From assembly GCF_947492555.1 (NCBI RefSeq), contig NZ_CANLNE010000001.1, positions 1,116,001-1,180,000 on the forward strand: a stretch of DNA of 64,000 bases, read 5' to 3'. A model generated the notes under the pieces. It saw nothing but the letters and a program-made list of their open reading frames with translations, was not told where the DNA came from and did not search any database. Made by a program: the position numbers and the translations under genes. This document shows, piece by piece, positions 54,910 to 63,210 of the stretch (positions within the stretch are counted from its first letter, which is position 1; each line of letters begins with the position of its first letter). The DNA is from an uncultured Roseobacter sp. GTDB taxonomy: Bacteria; Pseudomonadota; Alphaproteobacteria; Rhodobacterales; Rhodobacteraceae.

Positions 54910-54931
54910 TTTCAGAAGCCTGAAATTCAGG
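54910..54931. promoter_or_regulatory. Overlapping palindromes upstream of cydA
   Basis: TTTCAG-AAGC-CTGAAA (54910-54925) and CCTGAA-A-TTCAGG (54919-54931) share the middle half-site, giving three phased TTCAG half-sites about 50-75 bases before the cydA start. They could bind a dimeric regulator; no known box (FNR or ArcA) was matched. Confidence 0.45.
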
Positions 54932-54955
54932 GGCTGTGCGACGAAACGCGCAGCC
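54932..54955 (-). terminator. Hairpin downstream of the rhodanese gene
   Basis: Inverted repeat GGCTGTGCG (54932-54940), loop ACGAAA, CGCGCAGCC (54947-54955), with one G-T pair. It lies 35 bases after the rhodanese stop on the minus strand. No T run; probable weak terminator. Confidence 0.4.
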
Positions 54956-54989
54956 GGTACGCGGTGCCTGAAAGAGGTCGGCAGGCTGT

Positions 54990-55391
54990 TCAGTCTTTGG
55001 GTGGCTCTTTCTCGACCGGGCCGCCCTGCTCCGCCCAGGTGGAAAAACCTTCTTTTAAATGGGCCGCCTCGAACCCCATATCCTGGAGCGTCGCCGTGGT
55101 CAGCGCAGACCGCCAACCCGACGCGCAGTGAAAGACAAATTTCTTATCCTGCCCGAATATCTCTTTGAAATAAGGGCTTTGCGGGTCGACCCAGAATTCG
55201 ATCATGCCGCGCGGCGCATGAAAGCTGCCCGGGATGAACCCGCTGCGCTGCCGTTCGCGCACGTCGCGCATATCGACGATAACGACATCCGGATCATCCA
55301 CCATTGCGATCAGATCCTTGGTCTCGATCTCTTCAATGCGGGCACGGGCGTCTGCGACCATTTGCGCAGAGCTGGTCTTCAGTGGGGACAT
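54990..55391 (-). CDS. Rhodanese-like domain protein
   Basis: Single-domain sulfurtransferase of 133 residues. The domain runs from about 25 to 125, the active-site Cys is in HCASGWRS near residue 95, and VIVDMRDVRERQRSGFIPGSFHAPRG is the CDC25/rhodanese motif. It transfers sulfane sulfur to cyanide or thiols. It lies just upstream of the cydAB-like operon and 146 bases from the divergent TauE/SafE gene, so a sulfide or sulfite setting is possible. Confidence 0.88.
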   Translation of the reverse strand: MSPLKTSSAQMVADARARIEEIETKDLIAMVDDPDVVIVDMRDVRERQRSGFIPGSFHAPRGMIEFWVDPQSPYFKEIFGQDKKFVFHCASGWRSALTTATLQDMGFEAAHLKEGFSTWAEQGGPVEKEPPKD

Positions 55392-55537
55392 GGGTCGGCT
55401 CCTTCACGACGATGGGATATCGCAGGCAGCCTGTCACAGCGACGGGCGGGCGACAACGCGGCAAAGGCGCAATTGACACCCGGTGACGTTTCAAGTGACC
55501 TGTGCGGGCGCCTAATGCCACAGCAGGACCAGCCCCC

Positions 55538-56287
55538 TTGGACTACATCACGACCCTCTTTGTGGCGAGCGCCGCCTTTCTTTTTGCCGGAGCCGTCAAG
55601 GGGTTGGCCGGGATCGGCATGCCTACTGCAGCCATTGCCCTAATGACGCTGCTGCTGGACCCGCGCACGGCCATTGCGCTTGTCCTGTTTCCGATGATCG
55701 GGTCAAACGCCTGGCAGGTCTATCGCGCCGGGGAACTGGCGCGCACCATGCGCCGCTATGCGGTCTTTGCCGTCGTGCTGCTGGTGGGCGTAACCGCGAC
55801 GGCCTTTGCCACGCAAGAAACCGGCGACCGGGCGCTGCTGGCCATTTTGGGGTTCGTCATCCTGTTTTTCGTTGCCGTGTCCTGGCGCGGGTTGGTGCCC
55901 CCCCTGCCCGCACGCTTTGACCGGACGGCACAGATCGGGTTCGGGCTGCTGGCCGGTGTCGTCGGTGGCATGACGGCTGGCTGGGGCGCACCGCTTGCGA
56001 TGTATCTGGCAACCAAGCAGGTGGATAAAGACGAATTCGTGCGGGCCACCGGGTTTCTGATTTTCGTGGGCAGCCTGCCGCTTTGCCTCGCCTATATCCA
56101 GCTGGGCTTCATGACTGGTCCGCTTGCCGGGGTGTCTGCGGCGATGTTGCTCCCCACACTGATCGGGTTCAGCATGGGAGAGGTCTTTCGCAAACGCCTC
56201 TCGGGCATCGCCTTTCGCAATGCCCTTCTGATCGTTTTTGTGTTTATGGGTCTGAACCTGATCCGCCGCGCCATCTGGTACGGCTGA
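55538..56287 (+). CDS. TauE/SafE family sulfite exporter-like permease
   Basis: Membrane protein of 249 residues with about seven to eight helices and the two-repeat TauE/SafE pattern: FLFAGAVKGLAGIGMPTAAIALMTLLLDPRTA in the first and GLLAGVVGGMTAGWGAPLAMYLATKQV in the second. The TTG at 55538 is preferred, with AGGA nine bases upstream; the GTG at 55502 is an alternative adding 12 residues. Divergent from the rhodanese gene. Confidence 0.83.
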   Translation: MDYITTLFVASAAFLFAGAVKGLAGIGMPTAAIALMTLLLDPRTAIALVLFPMIGSNAWQVYRAGELARTMRRYAVFAVVLLVGVTATAFATQETGDRALLAILGFVILFFVAVSWRGLVPPLPARFDRTAQIGFGLLAGVVGGMTAGWGAPLAMYLATKQVDKDEFVRATGFLIFVGSLPLCLAYIQLGFMTGPLAGVSAAMLLPTLIGFSMGEVFRKRLSGIAFRNALLIVFVFMGLNLIRRAIWYG

Positions 56288-56290
56288 GGA

Positions 56291-57436
56291 TCAGAAGCAC
56301 GCCTCCAGCAGTTCAGTGGTGTTCTTGACCGTCATCTTCACCGGGTTTCCGCCGACACTTGGGTCCTGCAGCGCAGATGCCACAAGCGCGTCAAGATCCG
56401 GGTCTTTTACACCAAGATCGGTCAGGTTCTTGGGAATATTCAACTTTGCGTTCATTTCACCCACAAAGCGATGGAAGCCGTCAAAGCCCCCCGAAATGCT
56501 CAGGTAGTTGGCCGCCCGTGCCAGATGCTTGCGCACCTTCGGGCGGTTGAACATCAGCACCTGTTGCATGACCACCGCGTTTGTCGTGCCGTGGTGGGTA
56601 TGATGTACAGCGCCAATCGGATGCGACAGGGCGTGGATCGCGCCGAGCCCCTTCTGGAAGGCCGTCGCCCCCATGGCAGCGGCGGACATCATATGCGCCC
56701 GCGCTGTCAGGTTCGTGCCGTCTTCATAGGCCATCAGCAGGTTGTCCTTAACCAGCCGCATGCCCTCCAGTGCCATGCCTTGACTCATCGGGTGATAGTG
56801 AGGCGAGCAATAGGCCTCCAGACAGTGGGCAAAGGCGTCCATGCCCGTCCCCGCCGTGATTGCGGGCGGCATGCCCACCGTCAGCTCAGGATCGCAGATC
56901 ACAACTGAGGGCAGAATTTTCGGGTGGAAGATGATTTTCTTCTCATGAGTCTCTGAATTGGTGATGACGCTGGCACGCCCCACTTCCGAGCCCGTTCCTG
57001 CCGTGGTCGGCACCGCTACGATGGGGGCAATCGCGTCTGCATCGGCGCGTGTCCACCAATCGCCAATGTCCTCGAAATCCCATAAAGGTCGGGTCTGACC
57101 GGCCATGAAGGCAATCACCTTACCGAGGTCGAGCCCCGAGCCGCCACCGAAAGCCACAACGCCGTCATGCCCACCCTCGCGGAACACGCGCACGCCCTCT
57201 TCGGCGTTCTTCTCGGTCGGGTTTGGATCCACATCCGAGAACATCGCGCGACCTAGGCCCGCAGTGGTCAACAGTTCCAGCGTGTTCTGGGTGATCGGCA
57301 AATCCGCCAACCCCTTGTCGGTGACAAGCAGCGGCTTGGTGATCCCTGCTGCCACACAGGCCTCGGCAATCTCGGAAATGCGTCCCGCACCAAAACGGAT
57401 CGCGGTGGGGTAGGACCAGTTTGCAGTCAACGTCAT
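56291..57436 (-). CDS. Iron-containing alcohol dehydrogenase
   Basis: Group III dehydrogenase of 381 residues. NAD-binding GGGSGLDLGKVIA near residue 95 and metal ligand regions TAGTGSE, GMDAFAHCLEAY, ALSHPIGAVHHTHHG are all seen. It oxidises an alcohol to an aldehyde, or the reverse. Last gene of the TRAP/glutamine-synthetase-like operon, four bases after the aldehyde dehydrogenase stop. Suggested substrate: a hydroxyl on a gamma-glutamylated amino alcohol, by context only. Confidence 0.9.
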   Translation of the reverse strand: MTLTANWSYPTAIRFGAGRISEIAEACVAAGITKPLLVTDKGLADLPITQNTLELLTTAGLGRAMFSDVDPNPTEKNAEEGVRVFREGGHDGVVAFGGGSGLDLGKVIAFMAGQTRPLWDFEDIGDWWTRADADAIAPIVAVPTTAGTGSEVGRASVITNSETHEKKIIFHPKILPSVVICDPELTVGMPPAITAGTGMDAFAHCLEAYCSPHYHPMSQGMALEGMRLVKDNLLMAYEDGTNLTARAHMMSAAAMGATAFQKGLGAIHALSHPIGAVHHTHHGTTNAVVMQQVLMFNRPKVRKHLARAANYLSISGGFDGFHRFVGEMNAKLNIPKNLTDLGVKDPDLDALVASALQDPSVGGNPVKMTVKNTTELLEACF

Positions 57437-57440
57437 CGGA

Positions 57441-58814
57441 TCAGGCCTTCTTGAGGTGGTATGATTTGGGGCGTGTCAGATTGTGATAGCCAATGACCGA
57501 CAGCCCACCGCCCCGTCCGGTATCCTTGCACCCGGTCCAGCACAAGCCCGGATCGAGGTAATCGGCGCGGTTCATGAAAACGGTGCCCGTCTCGATCGCA
57601 TCACCAATGGCCTGGGCGCGCGCGACATCGGGCGTCCACAGCGACGCGGTCAACCCGTAGGCGCTGTCGTTCATCAGCCGGACCGCTTCAGCGTCATCTT
57701 TGACGGCCATGATACCCACAACCGGACCAAAGCTTTCATCGCGCATGACGCGCATGGAATGATCCACATCCACCAGGATCTGCGGCATGAGATAGGCGCC
57801 ACCGTCTTCCGGGAAAAGGCTCTTACGGATCAGAGCCTTGGCCCCCGCTGCTAACGCTTCCTCAGTCTGCGCCCGCACCTCATCGGCAAAGCGGACCTGC
57901 GCCATGGGTCCGAGCGTTGTCTCGTGGTCCAGCGGATTGCCGAGCTTGTAGTTTTCGACAATTGAGACGGCTTTATCCACAAACTGAGAGAAAAGCGCTT
58001 CAGCCACATAAATCCGCTCGATCCCGCAGCAGCATTGGCCAGAGTTGAACATCGCCGCGTCGATCAGCGTCTCGGCCGCCGCGTCGACATCGGCGTCCTC
58101 CATGACGTAGCCCGGATCCTTGCCGCCCAGTTCCAGCCCAAGACCCGTAAAGGTACCCGACGCCGAAGCCTCCATTGCCTTGCCGCCACCAACCGAGCCG
58201 GTGAAGTTTACAAACCCAAAGGCACGATCCGCGATCAGCGCTGACGTGGTCCGGTGATCCAGAAATACGTTCTGGAAAACGTCTTCCGGAACGCCCGCCG
58301 CATGGAACGCACGCGCCATGCGCTCCCCCACCAGCGGCGTCTGGCTGGCGTGTTTCAGCATCACCGCATTGCCCGCGATCAGCGCCGGGGCCACCGTGTT
58401 AATGGCGGTCATGTAAGGGTAGTTCCAGGGTGCCACGACCAGAACCAGGCCATGGGGCACCCGCTTGATCATGCGTAGAAAAGCATCGCTCTCCTCCAGC
58501 GCCATGGGCGCCAGCGCCTCCTGCGCAATCCCGGCCATGTATTGGCTGCGCTCGTCGAATCCGCCAAACTCACCACCATAGCGCACCGGGCGTCCCATCT
58601 GCCACGCGAGCTCCGGCACGATCTCGTCGTTCATCGCGCCGACATTGGCAACGCCTCTCAGCACGAGATCGATCCGGTCCTGCAAGGGTCGCGCCGCCCA
58701 ATCCGCCTGCGCCGCCTTGCCTTTGGCCACGGCTTCGGCAGCCTCAAATTCGTTCAGCACGGGCCGGGTCGCGTAGATCGATCCATCGATTGGGGAGATA
58801 CAGGTGATGGTCAT
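57441..58814 (-). CDS. NAD(P)-dependent aldehyde dehydrogenase
   Basis: Aldehyde dehydrogenase superfamily, 457 residues. The catalytic Glu region is LELGGKDPGYV and the catalytic Cys is in FNSGQCCCGIER, with three adjacent cysteines where one is catalytic. NAD-binding WNYPYMTAINTVAPALIAGN is intact. It begins three bases after the glutamine-synthetase-like gene and overlaps no neighbour; it is probably co-transcribed with the alcohol dehydrogenase. Oxidises the aldehyde formed by the ADH, by context. Confidence 0.9.
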   Translation of the reverse strand: MTITCISPIDGSIYATRPVLNEFEAAEAVAKGKAAQADWAARPLQDRIDLVLRGVANVGAMNDEIVPELAWQMGRPVRYGGEFGGFDERSQYMAGIAQEALAPMALEESDAFLRMIKRVPHGLVLVVAPWNYPYMTAINTVAPALIAGNAVMLKHASQTPLVGERMARAFHAAGVPEDVFQNVFLDHRTTSALIADRAFGFVNFTGSVGGGKAMEASASGTFTGLGLELGGKDPGYVMEDADVDAAAETLIDAAMFNSGQCCCGIERIYVAEALFSQFVDKAVSIVENYKLGNPLDHETTLGPMAQVRFADEVRAQTEEALAAGAKALIRKSLFPEDGGAYLMPQILVDVDHSMRVMRDESFGPVVGIMAVKDDAEAVRLMNDSAYGLTASLWTPDVARAQAIGDAIETGTVFMNRADYLDPGLCWTGCKDTGRGGGLSVIGYHNLTRPKSYHLKKA

Positions 58815-58817
58815 GGC

Positions 58818-60182
58818 TCAGGCCCTTTCAAAGCCGCGTGCGATTTCCCAATCGGTCACAGCGCGATCAAATTCTTCCTGCTCCCACTCTGCGCAGCGGG
58901 TGTAGTGGTCGATTACATCGTTTCCCATGGCCGCGCGCAGCATCGCCGAGCCGCGCAGGGTCTCTGTCGCCGCGCGCAATGTCTGTGGGATATCGGCGGC
59001 TTTTGCGTCTTCGTACACGTCACCCTTGGTCGGCGGGGCCAGCGTCATCTTGTCCTCGATCCCCTTGATGCCAGCGGCCAGCATGGCTGCCTGCGCCAGA
59101 TAGGGGTTCAGGTCCGACCCGCCGATGCGGCATTCCACGCGCACGCCTTTCGTGCCATCGCCGCAAAGGCGGAAGCCCGCCGTGCGATTGTCAACCGACC
59201 AGACGGTTTTCGTCGGCGCAAAGGTGCCCTTGGCGAACCGCTTGTAGCTGTTCACGTAAGGCGCGAGGAAGAACGTATAGTCGGGCGCATAGGCAATGAG
59301 CCCGGCCATGTAGTGCTGCATCAGCTCAGACATGCCAAGGTCACCGCTGGTGTCATAAAACGCTGGGGTGTCGCCCTGCCATAGCGACTGATGCACGTGA
59401 GAAGAACTGCCGACCTTATCCGCCGCCCACTTCGGCAGGAAGCTGGCGGCATGGCCGCGTGCCCATGCGATCTCCTTGACGGCATGTTTCGCAATCGTGT
59501 GGTGATCGGCGCAATCCAGCGCTGCGGCGTATCGGATGTTCAACTCCTCCTGCCCAGTCTCCGCCTCGCCCTTGGTGTTTTCCACCGGGATGCCCGCCGC
59601 GTAGAGGTGATTGCGCAGGGGCCGCATGATCCCTTCTTCCTTGGTGGTCTGCAGGATGTGGTAATCTTCGTTATAACCGCTGATCGGCGCCAGATCGCGG
59701 AAACCGGACTTGCGGATCTCGTCATAGCTTTTCTCGAAAAGGAAGAACTCCAATTCTGTCGCCATCATGGCCGTCAGGCCCATCTCTTCCAGGCGCGCGA
59801 CCTGCTGTTTCAGTATTGCGCGCGGGTCATGTGGCACCGGTGCATGGGTGTGATGATCGAGGATATCGCAAAGCACCATGGCCGTGCCCTCCAGCCACGG
59901 CACCGGTCGGATCGTGCTGAGATCAGGTTGCATCACATAGTCGCCGTAACCCGCTTGCCACGAGGTACTTGCGTAGCCATCGGGTGTAGCCATCTCCAGA
60001 TCGGTGGCGAGCAGATAGTTGCAGCAATGGGTTTCAGCGTGGGAATGCTCGATAAAGTTCGCCGCGTGGAACCGCTTGCCCATCAGCCGTCCCTGCATGT
60101 CCACGAAGCAAACAAGAACGGTGTCGACCGTGCCCTCCGCCACCTGTGATTTCAACTGCTCAAAGCTCAGAGTGCCAGCCAT
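58818..60182 (-). CDS. Glutamine synthetase family (gamma-glutamyl ligase-like)
   Basis: Ligase of 454 residues, of the GS type III/PuuA-like class rather than the housekeeping GlnA. The ATP/metal region MMATELEFFLFEKSYDEI, SSHVHQSLW and the C-terminal GVRVECRIGGSDLNPYLAQAAMLAAGIKGIEDKM are typical. The ATG at 60182 has GGAAC upstream and is preferred to the ATG four codons earlier. Members of this class attach the gamma-carboxyl of glutamate to polyamines, ethanolamine or other amines. Follows dctP with a hairpin between. Confidence 0.88.
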   Translation of the reverse strand: MAGTLSFEQLKSQVAEGTVDTVLVCFVDMQGRLMGKRFHAANFIEHSHAETHCCNYLLATDLEMATPDGYASTSWQAGYGDYVMQPDLSTIRPVPWLEGTAMVLCDILDHHTHAPVPHDPRAILKQQVARLEEMGLTAMMATELEFFLFEKSYDEIRKSGFRDLAPISGYNEDYHILQTTKEEGIMRPLRNHLYAAGIPVENTKGEAETGQEELNIRYAAALDCADHHTIAKHAVKEIAWARGHAASFLPKWAADKVGSSSHVHQSLWQGDTPAFYDTSGDLGMSELMQHYMAGLIAYAPDYTFFLAPYVNSYKRFAKGTFAPTKTVWSVDNRTAGFRLCGDGTKGVRVECRIGGSDLNPYLAQAAMLAAGIKGIEDKMTLAPPTKGDVYEDAKAADIPQTLRAATETLRGSAMLRAAMGNDVIDHYTRCAEWEQEEFDRAVTDWEIARGFERA

Positions 60183-60206
60183 GGGATGTTCCATTTTTAG
60201 AGAGGT

Positions 60207-60230
60207 CGGGGGCGGACTGCACCGCCCCCG
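60207..60230 (-). terminator. Hairpin after dctP (second TRAP operon)
   Basis: Inverted repeat CGGGGGCGG (60207-60215), loop ACTGCA, CCGCCCCCG (60222-60230), seven bases beyond the dctP stop on the minus strand. No T run. Same position as the hairpins after the other two binding-protein genes in this window. Confidence 0.65.
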
Positions 60231-60236
60231 GTTCGT

Positions 60237-61271
60237 TTAAGTATAGCGATAGGGCCGTCCGGCCTTGACCATATCGGCGTTGTACTTCTTGAAGATGTCC
60301 ACGACCTTGGCCTTGATCTCGCTCTCGGCTGCGATCTCGTCCCAGAACTTGAGCGCCGCGTCCTCAACCTGCTGCCATTCCGCATCGGGGATCGAGGTCA
60401 GCTCCATCTTGGTGCCGTTCACCCGCAGGTTGGCCTCGCCGCCCCAGTACCACCACTGGCGATAATAATGCGACTGGTCCATGCAGACCTTGAGCAGTTC
60501 CTGCAGATCCGGCGGCAGCGCATTGTAGCTTTCCATATTGGCAAAGAACGAGCCCGCCCACGCGCCGGAGATGTTGTTGGTCAGGAAGTAGTTGGTCACA
60601 TCCGCCCAGCCCACGGTGTAATCTTCGGTGATACCCGACCAGGCGATGCCGTCGAGCTCGCCGGTTTGCACGGCGACTTCGATGTCTTCCCACGGCAGGG
60701 TCACCGGGACCACACCGAATTGCGTCAGGAACCGGCCCGCGGTGGGGAAGGTGAAGACCCGTTTGCCCTTGAGGTCTTCGAGGCTGCGGATCGGGTCCTT
60801 GGTGGCGAAGTGGCACGGGTCCCAGGCACCCGCCGAGATGTGCTTTACACCGACGGCGGAGTACTGCTCGTCCCATATCTCGTTCAGCCCGTATTGGTTG
60901 AAGAGCACCGGCACATCGAGTGAATAGCGCGAGGCGAAGGGGAAATAGCCGCCAAAAACGGTGACTTCGGTGGGTGAGGCCATGGAGTCGTCATCGGATT
61001 GCACCGCGTCGATGGTGCCGTTCTGCATCGCGCGGAAGAGCTCCCCCGTGGGCACCAGTTGATCGGCAAAGAAAAGCTCGATCTGCATCCGGTCACCGGC
61101 GATCTTGTTGAAGCTGTCGATGGCTGGTTTGATCACATGCTCGGCCAACGCCGGACCTGCATAGGTCTGCATCCGCCATTTGATTGTCGATTGCGCCAGT
61201 GCCGGTGCGGCCAGCGGCGCTGCTGCGGCCCCGGCTGCGGCGCTGGTCAGAAACTTACGTCTTGTTGTCAT
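60237..61271 (-). CDS. TRAP transporter substrate-binding protein DctP (TakP-like)
   Basis: Periplasmic receptor of 344 residues with a Tat signal: MTTRRKFLTSAAAGAAAAP, then cleavage after PALAQ. The sequence STIKWRMQTYAGPALAEHVIKP and the later DLKGKRVFTFPTAGRFLTQFGVVPVTLPWEDIEVAVQTGELDGIAW are typical of the TakP/DctP7 family, many of which bind alpha-keto or hydroxy acids. RBS AAGGAG precedes the ATG. Flanked by hairpins at 61298-61313 and 60207-60230. Confidence 0.92.
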   Translation of the reverse strand: MTTRRKFLTSAAAGAAAAPLAAPALAQSTIKWRMQTYAGPALAEHVIKPAIDSFNKIAGDRMQIELFFADQLVPTGELFRAMQNGTIDAVQSDDDSMASPTEVTVFGGYFPFASRYSLDVPVLFNQYGLNEIWDEQYSAVGVKHISAGAWDPCHFATKDPIRSLEDLKGKRVFTFPTAGRFLTQFGVVPVTLPWEDIEVAVQTGELDGIAWSGITEDYTVGWADVTNYFLTNNISGAWAGSFFANMESYNALPPDLQELLKVCMDQSHYYRQWWYWGGEANLRVNGTKMELTSIPDAEWQQVEDAALKFWDEIAAESEIKAKVVDIFKKYNADMVKAGRPYRYT

Positions 61272-61297
61272 GGTCTTACTCCTTGTTGAGGTGAATG

Positions 61298-61313
61298 CCC
61301 CGGTCAGCCGGGG
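61298..61313 (-). repeat. Hairpin upstream of dctP
   Basis: Inverted repeat CCCCGG-TCAG-CCGGGG in the dctM-dctP gap, 27 bases before the dctP start and 7 bases beyond the dctM stop. Six base pairs of pure G/C. Possible processing or 5' stability element of the dctP message. Confidence 0.5.
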
Positions 61314-61319
61314 TCTTGA

Positions 61320-62642
61320 TTATTTTCCGTAAACATACTCCGGCAGCCACAGGGCGATCTGCGGGAAGGTCATGATCAACGCGAGGCATCCAATCATCAC
61401 GATCACGAAGGGCAGGATCGAGCCGTAGATGTCCTTGAGCGTGATCTCGGGCGGGGCCATCGCCCGCATCAAAAAGAGGTTATAGCCAAAGGGCGGCGTC
61501 ATATAGGCGATCTGTGTGGTGATCGTGTAGAGCACGCCGTACCAGATCAGATCAAATCCCAGAGCAGCGACAAGTGGCACGTAGAGGGGCGCCACAATCA
61601 CCAGCATCGCGGTATCATCAAGGAAGGTGCCCATCAGCAGAAATGACAGCTGCATCAGGATCAGGATCATCCAGGGGTTCAGGCCCAACTGTTCCGTAAA
61701 CAACTGATCGATGGCTTTGACCGCACCCAGACCGTCAAAAACCGCACCAAACCCGAGGGCGGCGAGAATAATCCACATGAACATGCAGGAGATCGCCAGC
61801 GTCTGGCGCACGGAGGTTTCGAACACCTCCTTGTTCATCCGCCCTTTCAGTACGGCTGCCATGAACGCGGTCAGCGCGCCGATGGCTGAGCTTTCCACGA
61901 GGCTGGTCCAGCCGTTCACAAACGGCACCATCATCGCCATGAAGATCACGATAGGTAGCAGACCAGCGCGCAGCAGCCGCAGTTTCTCGGCCATCGGCAC
62001 CGTCCGCTCTTCGGGTGGCAACACGGGGCCCAGCGCAGGGTTCGCCTTGCAGCGCAGGTAGATATAGAGAATGAACGCCGCCGCCATCATCAGCCCGGGC
62101 ACAACACCAGCCAGCCACAATTGCCCCACCGGCTGCCGGGCAATCATCGCGTAGAGTACCAGCACCACCGAGGGCGGCACCAAAATACCCAAACTCGACC
62201 CCGCCTGAATGACCCCTGTCACCATGCGTTTGTCATAACCGCGCCGCAGCAGTTCCGGCAGCGCGATGGTCGCCCCGATGGCCATGCCCGCGACACTCAA
62301 TCCGTTCATGGCGGAGACCAGCACCATCAGCCCGATGGTCCCAATGGCCAGCCCACCCGAGACCGGCCCCATCCAGACATGAAACATCTTGTAGAGGTCA
62401 TCCGCGATCTTCGATTCCGACAGCACGTAGCCCATGAAAATGAACATCGGCAGCGTCAGCAGCGGATACCATTTCATCAGCTTCATGGCGGAGGAAAACG
62501 GGATGTTAACCCCGCCCGGCGTCCAGAGCAGCACCGCTGCAATCGCCGCCACGCCGCCGATGGCACCGAACACCCGCTGACCGGTCATCAGCATCAGCAT
62601 CATCGAGGCGAACATCAGGATCGCGATCATCTCATACGACAT
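61320..62642 (-). CDS. TRAP transporter large permease DctM
   Basis: Channel subunit of 440 residues with about 12 helices. DctM motifs: GLMVLVSAMNGLSVAGMAIGATIALPELLRRGYDKRMVTGVIQAGSSLGILVPPSVVLVLYAM and the C-terminal ITTQIAYMTPPFGYNLFLMRAMAP. ATG at 62642 overlaps the dctQ end by 11 bases. The operon order here is dctQ-dctM-dctP, different from the dctPQM order at 30416. Confidence 0.93.
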   Translation of the reverse strand: MSYEMIAILMFASMMLMLMTGQRVFGAIGGVAAIAAVLLWTPGGVNIPFSSAMKLMKWYPLLTLPMFIFMGYVLSESKIADDLYKMFHVWMGPVSGGLAIGTIGLMVLVSAMNGLSVAGMAIGATIALPELLRRGYDKRMVTGVIQAGSSLGILVPPSVVLVLYAMIARQPVGQLWLAGVVPGLMMAAAFILYIYLRCKANPALGPVLPPEERTVPMAEKLRLLRAGLLPIVIFMAMMVPFVNGWTSLVESSAIGALTAFMAAVLKGRMNKEVFETSVRQTLAISCMFMWIILAALGFGAVFDGLGAVKAIDQLFTEQLGLNPWMILILMQLSFLLMGTFLDDTAMLVIVAPLYVPLVAALGFDLIWYGVLYTITTQIAYMTPPFGYNLFLMRAMAPPEITLKDIYGSILPFVIVMIGCLALIMTFPQIALWLPEYVYGK

Positions 62643-63210
62643 CGAGATCAACCTCGCGCAATGTCGCAATATCCTTGATCAGCTCGGAGATCGCCTGCAG
62701 CAGCATCAGGAAGAACCCCGCGATCATGACCGCCTTGATCGGCCAGATATAGGGTCGCCACGCGGTGCTGGAGCGCTCCAACCGTCCGACCTCCTCCGAC
62801 CCGGTCAGAAGTCCGGCGAAGTAGGTCAGCGGCTCCTGCCCCCAATACCCCAGCGAATAGGCGGTCGACCCCAGCGCGCCATAGAGCAGGATGCCCAGAT
62901 AAAAGATCAGCAGCAGCACGGTGAAGGCGTCGAACCACGCTTTCTTCGCCACCGACCAGTTGTGATAGAAGAGATCCATGCGCACATTGGCGCCCAGCTG
63001 CATCGCGTAAGGCCCACCGGTGATGTAATAGGCCACCATCGCAAATTGCGCCATTTCCAGCGTCCAGAGGGTCGGCAGAAAGAAGGTCTTGGAGATCGAC
63101 GACCACAGCAGGATCGCCATCATGACAAAGATACCGTACATCATGATGCGCCCGATCCGGTAGTTCACCGCATCCACCCAGCGGACATAGAAAGCGGCCA
63201 CGCGCCTCAT
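62632..63210 (-). CDS. TRAP transporter small permease DctQ
   Basis: Four-helix membrane subunit of 192 residues (helices at about 20-45, 55-75, 95-115 and 155-180). The ATG at 63210 has GGAGGCG upstream and overlaps the stop of the amidohydrolase gene (ATGA). Motif AMQLGANVRMDLFYHNW is DctQ-like. Pairs with DctM. Confidence 0.9.
   Translation of the reverse strand: MRRVAAFYVRWVDAVNYRIGRIMMYGIFVMMAILLWSSISKTFFLPTLWTLEMAQFAMVAYYITGGPYAMQLGANVRMDLFYHNWSVAKKAWFDAFTVLLLIFYLGILLYGALGSTAYSLGYWGQEPLTYFAGLLTGSEEVGRLERSSTAWRPYIWPIKAVMIAGFFLMLLQAISELIKDIATLREVDLDVV

Noticed and set aside
54880-55116. 78-codon minus-strand frame between cydA and the rhodanese gene
   Set aside because: It overlaps the end of the rhodanese gene and the palindromes; no motif and no start signal.
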